From positions 1-64,000 of the forward strand of contig SEMN01000343.1 in assembly GCA_005408345.1 (NCBI GenBank): a DNA stretch of 64,000 bases, read 5' to 3'. Below, one piece after another: positions 23,501 to 32,345 of the stretch. The stretch comes from Macquaria australasica. Lineage: Eukaryota > Chordata > Actinopteri > Centrarchiformes > Percichthyidae. A program made the translations under genes and the position numbers. The notes beneath the pieces were generated by a model, which saw only the letters and a list, made by a program, of their open reading frames with translations, was not told the DNA's origin and ran no database searches. Position 1 is the stretch's first letter; every line of letters starts with the position of its first letter.

Positions 23501-26500
23501 GAGACACCGGTTCTAAATGAATGCAAACATATCTCTGGCATTTCTGCACTGACATTTCTTGTAATGGCCAATGTATCGGCAGACAGGATATATCTGTGAT
23601 AGGCTAAAACAGGCATATAATATTGGCTGTTTGATTTATCACTTGGGCTTCAATATGCAGTAGTGCTGCTGATAAAATCCCTTTGTGTTCTGTCTGTCTA
23701 AAAGTGCAGGCAGACAAGGTACGACTGTGACCAGGTTTCTGAAGGATTTTCATCTGCCCATTGTGAATAACTCTGACATTCTCCCCTCAAGTGTTCTTCA
23801 AAAACATCACTGCTCTCTGTCTATAATTGGCTGGGCCTGTCTGCTCTGTCACACAGCCAGATAAAGTAGTCAAATGTTCAGCTTTCTAATGCACATTAAA
23901 GAACAAGAAGTCCTTTCACTGCAACCAAATTTCACTCGACAAATCATAAAGTATTTTGCTCTGCATGACAATTTAAAAGACAAGTGAGGCTGTTGCCGGT
24001 TTGAAATGCCACTCTCTTTCCAGCCGGTCACACATGCGCACACACACACACACACACACACACTCAAAGTGGCTTTTTAATCAGCAGCATCTCCAGTATG
24101 GCTGATTTTGTGATTTTCATTCCCGTCGTTACATTTTAATTCATCTGCGAGGATTATCCATTATGCACTGAATCCAGTTTAAGCCTAAACTGAGTGGGTG
24201 AAATGCAAATTGATACAGGGAAATAATCTGCATGGGTTTATTGCCGTTTCCTCTCTTCCTCCTGCTTTTCATGAACGCATGGCCTGTCAGATGCCCCTCT
24301 CTCTCTAAAACAAATTAGTTTGATCCTAGCACTGCTATCTCCAAATGTTAGTTAGCTTTAGGATCTATTTATAGGATCTTGCTGTGGATGAAAAAGCAGC
24401 TGCCTGCTCATTTTGGAGCAGGAAATGGCCCATAATTCATAGTGACTATTTTTTTGGGAGAAAGTAGTTCCAATAAAAACTGTTCACAATCTGCTGTGTT
24501 GAGTATCCAGAGTAAGAGAGACACTTTGTCTGGAAAGAGACATTGCTGTTGAATTTTTCAAACGTCATTTTTCAGTTTTGTGAGCACCACCAACTAAATG
24601 TTATTCCCCTTTGTTGTATTGGGGTGGACATCAGAAAACTCAGAAACAGATATCTCAAATCCTGGACAAATAAAACCAAAATGATCTGCATGGATAGATA
24701 CCACTAGATTGAAGCGCCAAAAAATGTTTTTGCGTAATTTGGGTGGACCAACCAGAGCTGTCGACTGGACATTTGAGACTTGGACCCAAGTCAGACTTAA
24801 TTCACAAAAACTTTAGACTCGACTTGGACATGACTTACTAAATTTTGACCTGGTGTAATGTCCAGCAGCAGTTATTATTAGGTCTTTGGATTCCAATGAC
24901 TTGTTCTCGGTTATGACTGACTTGGAACTTGACCTGGACCTGTTGTTCCAACTGACTTGAGACTTGACTTGGCTTGACTGACTCAAGACTTGATTTGTAT
25001 TTGTCTCAACTGACTTGAGACTTGCCTGACTTGGGACTTGACTTAGACTTGATGGAATTGAAACCCATGATGGGATGGAGATTAACAAAAAAGTCTATAC
25101 AACAAGTGTAACAGTAGGAAGGTTTCCCTTTTTACTTTATCAGACTACATTTCGTGAGCCTGGTAATCAGACTAAACTGCACATTTTGTTTCACTTCATT
25201 CTTTCTGTTTGACATCAGGATTTTTGTTTCAGATGGTATTTTTCTGTGTTTCTAAGCTCTGGTAGCAGTTCCTTAGAGCAGTTCACTTAATGTTTTACAA
25301 AGAATATGATGAATTAAGAGCTGTTATTTCAGTATGTTGACTTACAACAACCTGTACAGCTGCATCCATCTCATCCATGCTTGTCAAAATGTTTGTTACC
25401 ATTTTTCTGTCTCTTTTTTCATGACTTCCCTAGCTAGTGAGCTAGGAAGATGACATTTCCATTCTTAATCCCATCTACAAAGCTCTGATTGGTTACTTTG
25501 TTTCTCCAACCAGGGAGCACAGCATCAGGCCTGTTTGAATCACTGAACAAACTTTGATTCAGAGGTGATTCAGATGGGTGATTCAGAGGTCTGGAACCAG
25601 CCTTGGAATAGTGGACAAACCTATGCAAATAGGCCCATGTTGTATTAAAAGAAAACTTCCCTTTAAAGTTGTCTCTGTGAAGGCTGCAGACTGTGTGCAA
25701 ACAGTGTCTCCAGATGAATGACGGTGGTTATCTCTCCCCCAAGAATCCCAAGTGCACAGAAATGCTTTTTGGTCCAGTGAGGTGGGTGAAATGAAAGGGC
25801 AGGATTGTGTTTGTGCGTCGCTGTATGTAAGTAATGACACAGCAGAGAAAACATGGCTGCCGCTGATGTCGGCCTGCTCCTTCCATTTTCCAGCCTGGAT
25901 GGGATTTTTCAGGTTTTTCACAGAGATGACTGACTGTTGATCAATATGTATTGATTTCCAGCCTCACCTCCACCTCTCTCATGTTTCATTTGATGTCATG
26001 CTCAGTCTCTTTCCCTCACTCCTCCAGCCTCTGTGATTCGATCTCAGACTCCCTCCAATTCATCTTCTCCCTCTGTCATCTGTTTTGTTGTTTCTCTTCT
26101 CTTCCTGCCATTTCTATCTTCCCCTCATTCTCTTTCTCATTCTAATTAAACTTTGTTGGAATATACAGAAATTAAACTTGTGTTTCCAAAGTGACCGTAC
26201 ATACCACATTTATATGACAAGTATGGAACAATATTATCACGTATATAAAACATGCAGTAACAACTCATCAATAAAAGAGTTGAATTCAACAAATAATGCC
26301 GTCCTTAATGCAGATAGATGGAGAATGAAAAACGTGTGTACATGTCGTTCTTCTCTAATTGGGAGTTTTGCTGATAATATTGAGCTGTCTGTTTTCTGCC
26401 AATAGCTGGAGCATCACTATGGTAAAGTGAGAAAATGTTTGGTTTTTGCAATTTGGATTAAACTTCTTCAAGTAGATATAGCCTAATAAACTGAACAAAA

Positions 26501-27708
26501 AAAATTAAAATAAAGAAAAGTTGTATGCCAATGATACAAAATAAAATAATATAAATGCACAAGAAAAAACACTAGAGGGCAACATTATTCAGCTTAAATA
26601 AGAATGTAGAGGTCATTTGTATGTTTGGTTCTCATGAAGGATTGTGTCTAAAGGATAATTCTGGTTTATTATATTTATATTATTATACAATTTGGGTCTT
26701 ACTTTGATTGTCTCTATCAGTTATGATAACATTGTACTGACCAAAGTGATTGCTGCGGTCTGGAACACAGTGACGTGATCAGACGATCAGACAGGTTGGA
26801 AACAAGCCAACCGTATTGCTCTGATATGATGATTATTTTCATTATCGATTAATCCACTGATTATTATCTCAATTAATCAATGAATGGTTTGGTCTACACA
26901 TAGAATCTCAGTCGAAGAACAAAAAATGCCCATCACAACTTTCCAAAGATATTCAGTTTACTATGATACATATTCACATTTAAGCAACTGGCACCAGTGA
27001 TGGTTTACAATTTTGTTTTAAAAATTACTTAAAGGACTAATTGATTCTCAAAATAGTTGCTGATGAGTTCTCTGTTAATTGACTAATTGATTAATCAACT
27101 CATTGTTTCAGCTCTAATCTAAAGGCTAAAGCTCTTATCGTGGCTGCACCTCAGATACTTGTAGGTCAGTTCACTCTGTTCAGAAACCTTTATGTATTTA
27201 TTTATTTATTTATTTTAAGAATAAAGTCTACATGTTTTGGTCTGTAGTGGCAACAGAAGCTGCTGTGCCTTTTTGACTTGGAAGCTCATGGTGACCTCAC
27301 TCATATGCTGCTCTTTTTCTGTACTAAAAGAACTAAACATGTTGTTTCTATCCACTGTTTTCCTCAGGTGCTGTGTATGATCACAGCTCCAGTCACCATG
27401 ATCCTGTCCTCCCAGCAGGACGCCTCCTTCGCCTTCGCCTCCTTGGCCATTGTCTTCTCGGTCTACATCACCCTAGTGGTTCTGTTCGTCCCCAAGGTAA
27501 AAGCAGGGCGCTGTCCTCCTCTCATCATGTCCTCCCTGCAGATTAGAGCAGCAGTTAAAGTGTCAGACGTAATGAATTGCCTTTCATCAGGGATCAAAGT
27601 CATCTGTTCTGGTATAATACATCACATAGTGACCTGTAGATTGGCCGTACCTTGCTATGTCAGCATCAATACTTGCTCAAGTCTTCAACAGTCTGCTATG
27701 CTCTGTCA

Positions 27709-27759
<51 letters not shown>

Positions 27760-30700
27760 CATTCATTTTCTCTTCTGGAGACACAATAGGGCCAAAACTA
27801 CGTTGACACTCAAACATTTCACCCATATTTGACAGTTAAACATGTGATTCAGCACCATGGGCATTACTGTGCTGCTATAACAGCCTCCACTTCTGGCTTC
27901 AGGTTTGCCATCACATTTTGGAACCTGGCTGCAGGGATTTGCTCCCATTCAGCCACATGCGCATTAGTGAGGTCCAACACTGATGATGGGTGATAAAGCC
28001 TGTCTGCGTTTCAGTTTCACAAGATACAACGTTTTAATTAGTGAACTAATTAGGTGTGTTTTTTAACAGAGCCAGGCTAGCTGTTTCCAGTCTTTATGCT
28101 AAGCTAGGCTAACCACCTGACTCTAGCTGTACGTAACACACATGTCTGTGTGTTAAGTGTGAGATGTACAGCTTCTCACCTCGCAATCTGACAAAAATCA
28201 AATAAGCATATATAAGGAGCATAGCTCAAACCATGAAACAGCTGCAGGAGCAAAGAATATAAAAGTGTGTGTGCACAGGGGTGTCCACACACTTCTGGCC
28301 AGAGTTGATTTTAGAAGGAAAAAAGAGAGTAAACGATAACAATATTTTAAAAATGGATATATATAACCAGTGGTCAGACAGTTGCATTTAGAAAAGTCAA
28401 AATGTATTTTTGTAGATTTTTCCATTATTCTTGGTGGTTATGATAACTGTTCACCAAACTTGATTAGAGAAAGTTAACATTCAAACTGTCCTCTGTAAAC
28501 ATCCATTCAATTTAGCAGTTTTTGCAGTTTTCCACTTTATTTAGGAACATGTACCCCTCTATATGACACTGTCACAAGATAAGCTAATACTGCAGGGTCC
28601 GCAATAGTTGATAGTGAGCTTCAGTTGTTCAAATTCCTTAACAAATTAAACAATATGGAAAGGCAATTCTGCAGTGAGTCTGGGGCTTTTGAGGCCCTTG
28701 GGGGTCTTGGGCCCCTGAGCAGTTGCTACTACAATCATTATATAAGATAATAATGAGATAACTGGGTTAAATGAGGAGTTTGTTTAAATCTCTCATTATT
28801 TGAGGGTACATGTCTCTTGCCCTGTTGGACTCTATTGTTAGGCTGTATAGTGATGTTGAGCAAATTAAATGTGAATAAAATGTCCTGCTGGTAAAATACC
28901 ATCATTTTCTTCTTAGAGGTTAGTTAAGGACTCGGGATGGAGTTCCTCACATCGCACCATCATGATGTTATGGCAGCTGGTACTGCAGACTAATACTGCA
29001 TCTTGTCTCACTGTCTGTGTGTCTCACGCTGAGGTTCTCCAAGTTCTCCACATACAGGGGAAGTTATGTTTGCCACTTGAATGTGGAAATGCAGTGCACA
29101 GGTAATGCAGCAGTCCAAACTGCACACTGTCTGCAGAATATTCATAATGCACAGACATCAGGAATGCCATGCTCTGTATATATTATATAGTAGTTTTATT
29201 TAAAAAGTATAAATAAACAAGAAATGCTTCTGAAGGAAAAATGCAAACACTGAGTAGAGAGACCTATAGACAGAAAGTGCAAAGACACACCAATGTGACT
29301 CACTAAATTCAGACTTTTAATATGGAGTATATGGAAATACAGAGCATAGATTTATGTGTATTCCAGGTTAGTATGGATAAAATACAGGCTGCAGGTTTAT
29401 TCAGGAGTGTTGTGTAAATAAATAGAAATCAGTGATGGTCACGTCTTACTGCTAAAGTGCATACAGGACAGACTGATAAATCAAGCAGCTCAAACATTGA
29501 CTGACTCAGCAGTTTTCTTTTTGTAGTGGAGGGGGAAGCAGCTTTTATTTATTTTTTTTATTTTAAGTGGAAGCCAATTATTGTCCATGACTGTTTAACT
29601 ATACAGCATATGGAATGTATGGTTATGTTTGTCAGTAATCCAAATCGCAAAGTATTTGTAGTGAGACCCATGCTCACTCTAAGCAACCATCTGAGAAATA
29701 CTGTATACCAAGACAGTGACTGACAATTGGGCTTTTTGATCAATTAATCAAATAGTCAGTCAAAAGAAAATGAATCGCCAATCGCCAAAATGCATGGGTT
29801 ACATGTTCTCCACTACTAAAAGTGGGATAAGCATTGAGAGATCCCACGGGATCAATTTCAACTTCAACATGAAGAGCTAAGCATTAACAGGGTTGACCTG
29901 AACAGTCAAAAAGTATAAATACATACAAAACATTTATAAGTAGATAAATACTCTCTAAATATACAATTAGACAATAGGAAACTCAGAAGCATTATATAAT
30001 ATAATAAGAATAATAAAAAAAATGAAAAGTTCAGTACATAAAAGTACAACAAGTTAACCGTCGCTGAACATGCATATTTCTAGACAAAAAAGATTTGTGA
30101 AGCGTCAATGAAATTGCACAAGCAGGGTTAATATAAGGTTGTTCAAGGTGAAAAGTGAAATATTATGTCACCCCACTTATTCCTATTCTGGCAATTCTAA
30201 AAACAACAGTCACCAAGGACCAGTAACAAATAATAACCATAATAATATACATATATTCACGTCACAAAAATATGTCAAACTAAATTAAGTACATTTGTGT
30301 ATCAAGTTACATATTACGATACATATCAATCAATGGTCTGCCATCTGTCAACATGAGGAGAAGCCCCCCTCTAAGTAGAAGCCCCTTTTTAAAATTAATC
30401 CCAGGCTAAAGGAAAATTGTTATTCAAGATCTAAAGGGTACAGTCCGAAACCTGACCCCTGATGAACTCCTTCAGTAACTGCTGAACATTTATGAAAAGT
30501 CTTCACATGTCTAGTAAGGAAAACATGTGCATGATTTATAGATGCGGCGTCTGATCACACGGGGTGAGTGGCAGTCTGATGCCCAGGAGACCATGAAGAC
30601 CGGCTCGTCCACCAATAACAATGACGAGGAGAAGTCCAGACAGCTGGAGCGAGAGAACAAGGAGCTACAGAAGATCATCCAGGAGGTCAGCCACAGGATT

Positions 30701-31551
30701 CTTAATTCTTTCTTTTTCTTCATATTTAGTGGGTAAACGTCTTATTGGGATTAAAATATCTGTCAAAAGCAGCATAATCCAGTTTTCAAAAATATGACAA
30801 AACAAACATACTCGCTTTTTTCAGAGCTTTCAACCTCATCTCACAGCTTTCCTCAGTAGACGAAGTTTGCATAGTTGTCATCACATCTATCCATACTTAC
30901 GTCACGCAAACTCCATCCACTGAGGAAGACTGTGAGATGTGCTTGAAAGGTCCGGAAAAACCTAATAAGTGAACCTTGATTTTTGGGGGGGGATTCGGGT
31001 CAAACTATATCCAAGGTCAATAATGGACTTTAACACTCAGTTCTTCAATACTTTGACTAGCACGCATTCAGTTCCATTTACTTCTTATTGTGTGATCTCA
31101 AAACCTGGGTAAATGAAACCAAAGCTATTGGCATGGATGGATACCACTAGATAGATGTGAGAAAATGTTTTTTGTAATTTTGAAACAACCCCATCCCCAT
31201 TTTTCTAGTCTTTCCAGACAACTCCTACCATTGTTGAGTTATTGTTACTATTTGTCCCCTCAGAAAGAAGAGCGTGTGTCAGAGCTGAGAAACCAGCTGT
31301 CTGAGCGACAGGCCCTGCGATCGAGGAGAAGAGCGTCCACTGTCACCAATCAGAACCACAACTCCCCCCCCCTTGCCATCCCCCAGAGCGACCCCAGGTC
31401 CCTGGCCCCTCCTCCAGGGTACCCCGCCCCCACCTCTGATCCCCACCCCATCTCTCCGTCTTTCGCCAACTCGTCCAGCCTCTACCAACCGGACAGCAAG
31501 ATCAGCCGAAATAACTGCCACGCCAGCCGGCTGCAGCTGCTGTACAAGTGA
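5431..31551 (+). CDS. gabbr1: GABA-B receptor subunit 1, transmembrane domain and C-terminal tail (nine exons, 5' end missing)
   Basis: Class C GPCR subunit that binds GABA in its (absent) extracellular Venus-flytrap domain and pairs with GABBR2 at the plasma membrane. Nine exons join in frame to 429 residues: 5431-5581, 12583-12715, 15306-15422, 17530-17637, 18660-18753, 19484-19611, 27368-27496, 30542-30685 and 31264-31551. Counting from the first whole codon, the membrane segments fall near residues 20-44, 60-80, 97-116, 139-158, 204-222, 234-255 and 264-283. Next come a heptad-like coiled coil (about 315-352), the ER-retention motif RSRR (353-356) and a proline-rich tail ending LLYK. Family hallmarks include PPADQT, SQKLF, NIYNS, EPWKLYATVG, NTWLG, YGYKGLLLLLG, STEKINDHRAVGMAIYNVA and ITRGEWQS. 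Every intron shows GT-AG. Teleosts often keep two copies (gabbr1a and gabbr1b); which one this is cannot be settled here. The tail after the last junction is 95 residues, longer than my recollection of the mammalian one. Confidence 0.97.
5612..6040. repeat. Interspersed MITE-like repeat (copy 1), inside gabbr1 intron
   Basis: Starts at a TTAA (5612-5615) followed by agttgcacaaatcaatat and contains recognisable blocks: gtgacaaacccacagataat, cagcagacagctgttttcag and gtgaatattggactta. The blocks are shared in the same order with the element at 57689-58176. No coding capacity. The right end is uncertain because another unidentified repeat appears to follow near 6030. Confidence 0.55.
6041..7792. 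other. gabbr1 intron, no recognised feature
   Basis: AT-rich non-coding sequence with only chance open frames. A short region near 6060-6160 repeats a 'cagacat' motif (for example gaca-tagaatac and cagacataggtgtc), which suggests an old repeat that I cannot name. Confidence 0.4.
7793..7867 (-). mobile_element. L2 copy 2, 3'UTR fragment cut off by the Rex1-like insertion
   Basis: Nearly identical to positions 125-198 of L2 copy 1 (gagaacatacagcagcacaa, then cccacataggg-like sequence and gtggtaat). It stops at gtggtaat, where the nested element begins; the matching sequence resumes at about 9475. The outer boundary at about 7793 lacks the last ~120 bases of the 3'UTR seen in copy 1. Confidence 0.8.
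7868..9474 (-). mobile_element. Rex1-like (CR1-superfamily) LINE nested in L2 copy 2
   Basis: A minus-strand reverse transcriptase frame runs from about 9474 to 8160. It carries QGRVPLLWKTSCVVPVPK, SYRPVALTSQLMKTLERLV, FDFSSAFNTIQP, GAPQGTVLAPFLFTLYT, the FSDDSAIVGLI catalytic region (about 8850) and a C-terminal domain beginning VVDFRRR (about 8720). One in-frame TAG (8976-8978), just before the GAPQGT motif, is the only break in about 1.3 kb; the flanking open segments are in the same frame. The 3' end on the minus strand is a short tandem tail of ctgatt units (7868-7890). The element is 5'-truncated. It sits exactly between the two halves of an L2 copy, so it is the younger insertion. The low number of defects agrees with this. 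Confidence 0.88.
9475..11845 (-). mobile_element. L2-type LINE (copy 2): endonuclease-RT linker, RT domain and part of 3'UTR
   Basis: Minus-strand fragments appear in the expected order: a linker region (11800-11588, KQTLRKLDRKWRSTNLEESR and NNPRFLFSTVARL), the RT fingers and palm (11550-10696, LLKKPTLDPGVLSNYRPISN, LLDLSAAFDTIDH, HGVPQGSVLGPILFTLY), the palm and thumb (10841-10338, YADDAQLYLSI) and the C-terminal end (10039-9857). These fragments lie in different frames, so the reading frame is broken by several indels. A short deletion relative to copy 1 lies near 10065. The 3'UTR is interrupted by the Rex1-like element. Longer at the 5' side than copy 1. Confidence 0.87.
11846..12582. other. 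gabbr1 intron flank of L2 copy 2
   Basis: AT-rich sequence with a possible LINE 3' tail (ggtcatttatttgtcatttt, 11860s), then the minisatellite listed separately, then unremarkable sequence up to the splice acceptor at 12581-12582. Confidence 0.4.
12040..12385. repeat. Degenerate minisatellite, units containing cagttaaagtgtaag / gatgaaa
   Basis: Variants of 'cagttaaagagtaagagatg', 'cagttgaagggtaaaacctg' and 'cagttaaagtgtaagcgatg' recur about every 30-40 bases, alternating with 'tcatttgatatgtaac' and 'cagttgacatgtaacagg' variants. The array is decayed and has no coding frame. It lies about 200 bases upstream of the second gabbr1 exon. Confidence 0.6.
12583..12715 (+). CDS. gabbr1: gabbr1 exon encoding the first intracellular loop and TM2
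   Basis: The acceptor is ttgctccag; the donor is GT at 12716. One base completes the split Arg codon, then 44 codons: YIQNSQPYLNNMTAVGC, a hydrophobic TM2 (MMALAAVFPLGID) and the first extracellular loop ending FPVVCQ. The conserved cysteine of this loop normally bridges to the second extracellular loop in class C receptors. Confidence 0.96.
13785..13985. repeat. Fish dispersed repeat containing a 'gctaacctaggctaa' block
   Basis: Blocks such as gccagactagct, cttccagtcttaatgctaac, acacagacatcagattgata and cacttaactattcctt are shared in order with the sequence at about 28040-28205. It is a non-coding interspersed repeat, possibly a MITE. The superfamily was not determined. Confidence 0.55.
14264..14678 (-). 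mobile_element. Solo LTR of a Ty3/gypsy-type retrotransposon with 5-bp target duplication
   Basis: The element at 14269-14673 (405 bp) begins TGTCAGGG and ends CATGACA on the + strand, so it has the TG...CA ends of an LTR. It is flanked by a direct repeat GCTGG at 14264-14268 and 14674-14678. Read on the minus strand it carries a polyadenylation-like TTAAATAAA (about 14350) and an AT-poor pyrimidine-rich body. No internal coding sequence or second LTR is present, so it is a solo LTR left by recombination. It contains an 11-bp perfect stem with a 4-base loop at 14488-14513. The gypsy assignment is from general resemblance; the LTR identity rests on the ends and the target duplication. Confidence 0.82.
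15306..15422 (+). CDS. gabbr1: gabbr1 exon encoding TM3 and the second intracellular loop
   Basis: Exactly 39 codons between an AG at 15304-15305 and a GTAAAT donor at 15423. It encodes FRLWLLGLGFSLAYGSMFTK, then IWWVHTVFTKKDEKKDKRK. The basic run at the end belongs to intracellular loop 2, which contacts G protein in class C receptors. Confidence 0.96.
15423..17529. other. gabbr1 intron, no recognised feature
   Basis: A tRNA-like 'gaggtggctcagtggttgg' near 16456 may be a fragment of a SINE head but has no B box. Otherwise nothing is identifiable. Confidence 0.4.
17530..17637 (+). CDS. gabbr1: gabbr1 exon encoding TM4, with tandem CAGCAG acceptor
   Basis: Encodes 36 codons: HLEPWKLYATVGILLGIDIL, then SLMIWQIVDPLHITVE. 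The donor is GTATGA at 17638. Two adjacent acceptors occur (CAG ending 17526 and CAG ending 17529). Use of the upstream one would add one Gln before HLEPW, in frame. I chose 17530 because the family sequence goes directly from the lysine-rich loop into xLEPW. Confidence 0.94.
17638..18659. other. gabbr1 intron with a fragment of an ATTAATCGATTA-type dispersed repeat
   Basis: The stretch around 18230-18420 holds 'gattgatggattaatcattt' and 'aattgattaatcaattaatt'. It is a copy of the palindromic AT-rich repeat also seen at 26830-27120. The rest is unremarkable AT-rich sequence. Confidence 0.5.
18660..18753 (+). CDS. gabbr1: gabbr1 exon encoding the second extracellular loop
   Basis: The acceptor is tgagcag before 18660; the donor is GTGAGT at 18754. 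It contributes 31 codons plus one base: KFTREAPKGDLDVLIQPLLE, then HCSSEKMNTWL(G). The cysteine of EHCSS is the partner expected for the extracellular-loop disulphide. Confidence 0.95.
19484..19611 (+). CDS. gabbr1: gabbr1 exon encoding TM5 and the start of TM6
   Basis: The acceptor is ctctttag; the donor is GTAAGT at 19612. Two bases complete Gly, then 42 codons: VVYGYKGLLLLLGIFLAYET, then KSISTEKINDHRAVGMAIYNVA. The third intracellular loop (STEKIND) is unchanged from the family pattern. Confidence 0.96.
20309..20374. repeat. Interrupted (GT)n microsatellite
   Basis: Alternating GT broken by a few GC steps (gtgcgtgcgtgt). Such alternating purine-pyrimidine tracts can adopt Z-DNA. Intronic. 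Confidence 0.9.
22427..23225 (-). mobile_element. L2-type LINE fragment (copy 3): RT C-terminus and 3' tail
   Basis: Minus-strand frames give KKVVQSYFHQIRIISRIKPIF, SRLDYCNSLLSG and NAAARLLTGFNR (23225-22965), then RSSGGALLAVPKSRLKSKGD and APRLWNDLP (22840-22640). These are the C-terminal hallmarks of L2/CR1 reverse transcriptases. The frames are separated by stops and indels. The 3' end on the minus strand is a TTATTA-type tail at about 22427-22440. It differs enough from copies 1 and 2 to represent another subfamily. Confidence 0.8.
23690..24480. other. Repeat-poor intronic block, candidate conserved non-coding element
   Basis: Unlike its surroundings this block shows no transposon hallmark except the CA tract at 24030-24063. 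It has balanced composition and contains homeodomain-type cores (ggattatcc near 24152, caaattagtttga near 24309). Regulatory function is only inferred from the absence of repeats; conservation cannot be judged here. Confidence 0.3.
24030..24063. repeat. (CA)n microsatellite
   Basis: About 12 CA units after an imperfect start (cacacatgcgcacacac). Intronic. Confidence 0.9.
24760..25060. repeat. Degenerate ACTTG/GACTTG minisatellite
   Basis: Variants of 'gacttgagacttgacttgg' recur throughout, roughly in 5- and 10-base steps (ACTTGGAC, ACTTGAGA, ACTTGACT). A long open frame across it on the minus strand is a consequence of the repeat and is not a gene. Confidence 0.75.
26830..27120. repeat. AT-rich fish dispersed repeat with ATTAATCGATTA-like ends
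   Basis: The left end 'gattattttcattatcgatt' plus aatcc and the right end 'ttaattgactaattgattaa' plus tcaactc form imperfect inverted repeats. The interior carries 'caaagatattcagtttacta' and 'cacatttaagcaactgg', a block order that I recognise from a common teleost MITE-like repeat. A partial copy lies at 18230-18420, and a short trace near 29735. Confidence 0.6.
27368..27496 (+). CDS. gabbr1: gabbr1 exon encoding TM6 end and TM7
   Basis: The acceptor is ttttcctcag; the donor is GTAAAA at 27497. It has 43 codons: VLCMITAPVTMILSSQQDAS, then FAFASLAIVFSVYITLVVLF and VPK. Both termini are in phase 0. The segment is almost identical to the family consensus. Confidence 0.97.
27711..27760. repeat. 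(GT)n(GC)n microsatellite
   Basis: About 21 GT units followed by four GC units (gtgcgcgcgc), a strongly alternating tract. It directly abuts the Tc1 remnant. Confidence 0.92.
27835..28010 (-). mobile_element. Tc1/mariner transposase C-terminal remnant (copy 1)
   Basis: Read on the minus strand, about 27975-27875 encodes LTNAHVAEWEQIPAARFQNV, then MANLKPEVEA and AVIAAQ. This is the conserved tail of fish Tc1-like transposases. The catalytic DDE region is absent. Same family as 55985-56225. Confidence 0.75.
28040..28205. repeat. Fish dispersed repeat, second copy of the 13785-13985 family
   Basis: Contains gagccaggctagctgtttcc, agtctttatgctaagctagg and ctaaccacc in the same order as the intron copy at 13785-13985. 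Its right end (aaatcaaataagcatat) matches that copy's aagcaaataagtatat. Confidence 0.6.
30542..30685 (+). CDS. gabbr1: gabbr1 exon encoding the proximal tail and first half of the coiled coil
   Basis: The acceptor is gatttatag; the donor is GTCAGC at 30686. It has 48 codons: MRRLITRGEWQSDAQETMKT, GSSTNNNDEEKSRQLERENK and ELQKIIQE. The heptad-like leucines in the last third start the coiled coil that pairs with GABBR2. Confidence 0.97.
30686..31263. other. Last gabbr1 intron
   Basis: 578 bases of non-coding DNA with no recognised repeat. Confidence 0.7.
31264..31551 (+). CDS. gabbr1: gabbr1 terminal exon: coiled coil, RSRR motif, proline-rich tail and stop
   Basis: The acceptor is cccctcag; 95 codons and TGA at 31549-31551. 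It begins KEERVSELRNQLSERQ (end of the coiled coil), followed by RSRR (31318-31329). In the mammalian family RSRR retains unpaired GB1 in the ER until GABBR2 masks it. Then comes about 65 residues rich in Pro and Ser (SPPLAIPQSDPRSLAPPPGY) ending LQLLYK. The final LLYK matches the family terminus, so the stop is genuine. Confidence 0.97.
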   Translation, partial: KEERVSELRNQLSERQALRSRRRASTVTNQNHNSPPLAIPQSDPRSLAPPPGYPAPTSDPHPISPSFANSSSLYQPDSKISRNNCHASRLQLLYK

Positions 31552-31626
31552 GATGGTGGTGAACATTGGAGGGAGGAGTACAGTAATGACGTTCATAGAA
31601 AATGAAGTACAAACATGAGTTTGAAT

Positions 31627-31632
31627 AATAAA
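31627..31632 (+). terminator. gabbr1: Possible gabbr1 polyadenylation signal
   Basis: Canonical AATAAA 76 bases past the stop codon. A single hexamer in AT-rich DNA is weak evidence, and mammalian GABBR1 has a longer 3'UTR. Confidence 0.35.
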
Positions 31633-32164
31633 TCAGTATCTGTTGGAGAGGCTGACTCCGAAACTCATTCCACCGATCAGCAGAGGCTGGAGGATAACCA
31701 GTGGAAAGGTTAATGTCAAAGAGGATTTACATTTCCACTTGTTTCACTCTTTCTGAGCTGATCAATATGTTGTTTTTCTTTTCTCTCAGAGAAAAAAAAG
31801 ATGTACATACATCTTGTTAATTATACAATTTTGCATCTGTGACCTGCCAGTGATTTATCATGTGCCATCTAGAGTTTGAGAAAAAAAACGCTCAGACTTG
31901 ACTGTTCGCTAAGCCCTGGCCCCGTTAGCTAGAATTGCTAAGCTTTCCATCGTGACACTGCACATAATGCAGTTTACAATGGTGGCAGATTTACCATCAA
32001 AATCTGTAGTAATGTCTAAAACAAAAAGTCCTTGCCTAGACAAGAAAAGGCAAAAGCAGCCTCTCATTTTTGGCAACCGTTAATTTTGTCAGCTGAAATG
32101 ACAACTGTCAGTAGATAATTTGCCATGAGTTGGTTGAAAACTCTGTCTCCAGTGGACTCACTTT

Positions 32165-32345
32165 AAAATGGTAAATGGACTTCACTTATGTATCACTTTT
32201 CAACCTTAACGGTTCTCAAAGCGCTTTTACAGATTCACATTCACACACCCATGGTGACGGAGCTGCCATGCAAGGTGCCTCCATCGGGAGCAGCTTAGGG
32301 TTCAGTGTCTTGCGTAAGAACACTTCGACACAGCTGTCCCTTTAA
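32165..32345 (-). mobile_element. Fish SINE fragment (body and 3' end, minus orientation)
   Basis: On the + strand 'aatggtaaatggacttcact', 'ctcaaagcgctttta', 'atcgggagcagctt' and 'cagtgtcttgcgtaagaaca' mark the reverse complement of a SINE whose plus-oriented copy lies at 61826-61998. The tRNA-like head is missing. Confidence 0.65.

Larger units (their letters stand above)
19612..27367. other. Longest gabbr1 intron in the window (7.8 kb)
   Basis: Holds a GT microsatellite (20309-20374), an L2 fragment (22427-23225), a repeat-poor block (about 23690-24480), a CA tract (24030-24063), an ACTTG minisatellite (24760-25060) and an AT-rich palindromic repeat (26830-27120). The segment 21290-21680 is relatively GC-rich and looks like an unnamed repeat. 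No exon was found. Confidence 0.6.
27497..30541. other. gabbr1 intron with a microsatellite, a Tc1 remnant and a dispersed repeat
   Basis: The features at 27711-28205 are listed separately. From 28210 to 30541 I see only AT-rich non-coding DNA with chance frames and one trace of the ATTAATCGATTA repeat near 29735. Confidence 0.5.

Noticed and set aside
24813..25088. 91-codon serine-rich minus-strand frame
   Set aside because: It arises from the ACTTG minisatellite; the periodic composition explains the open frame.
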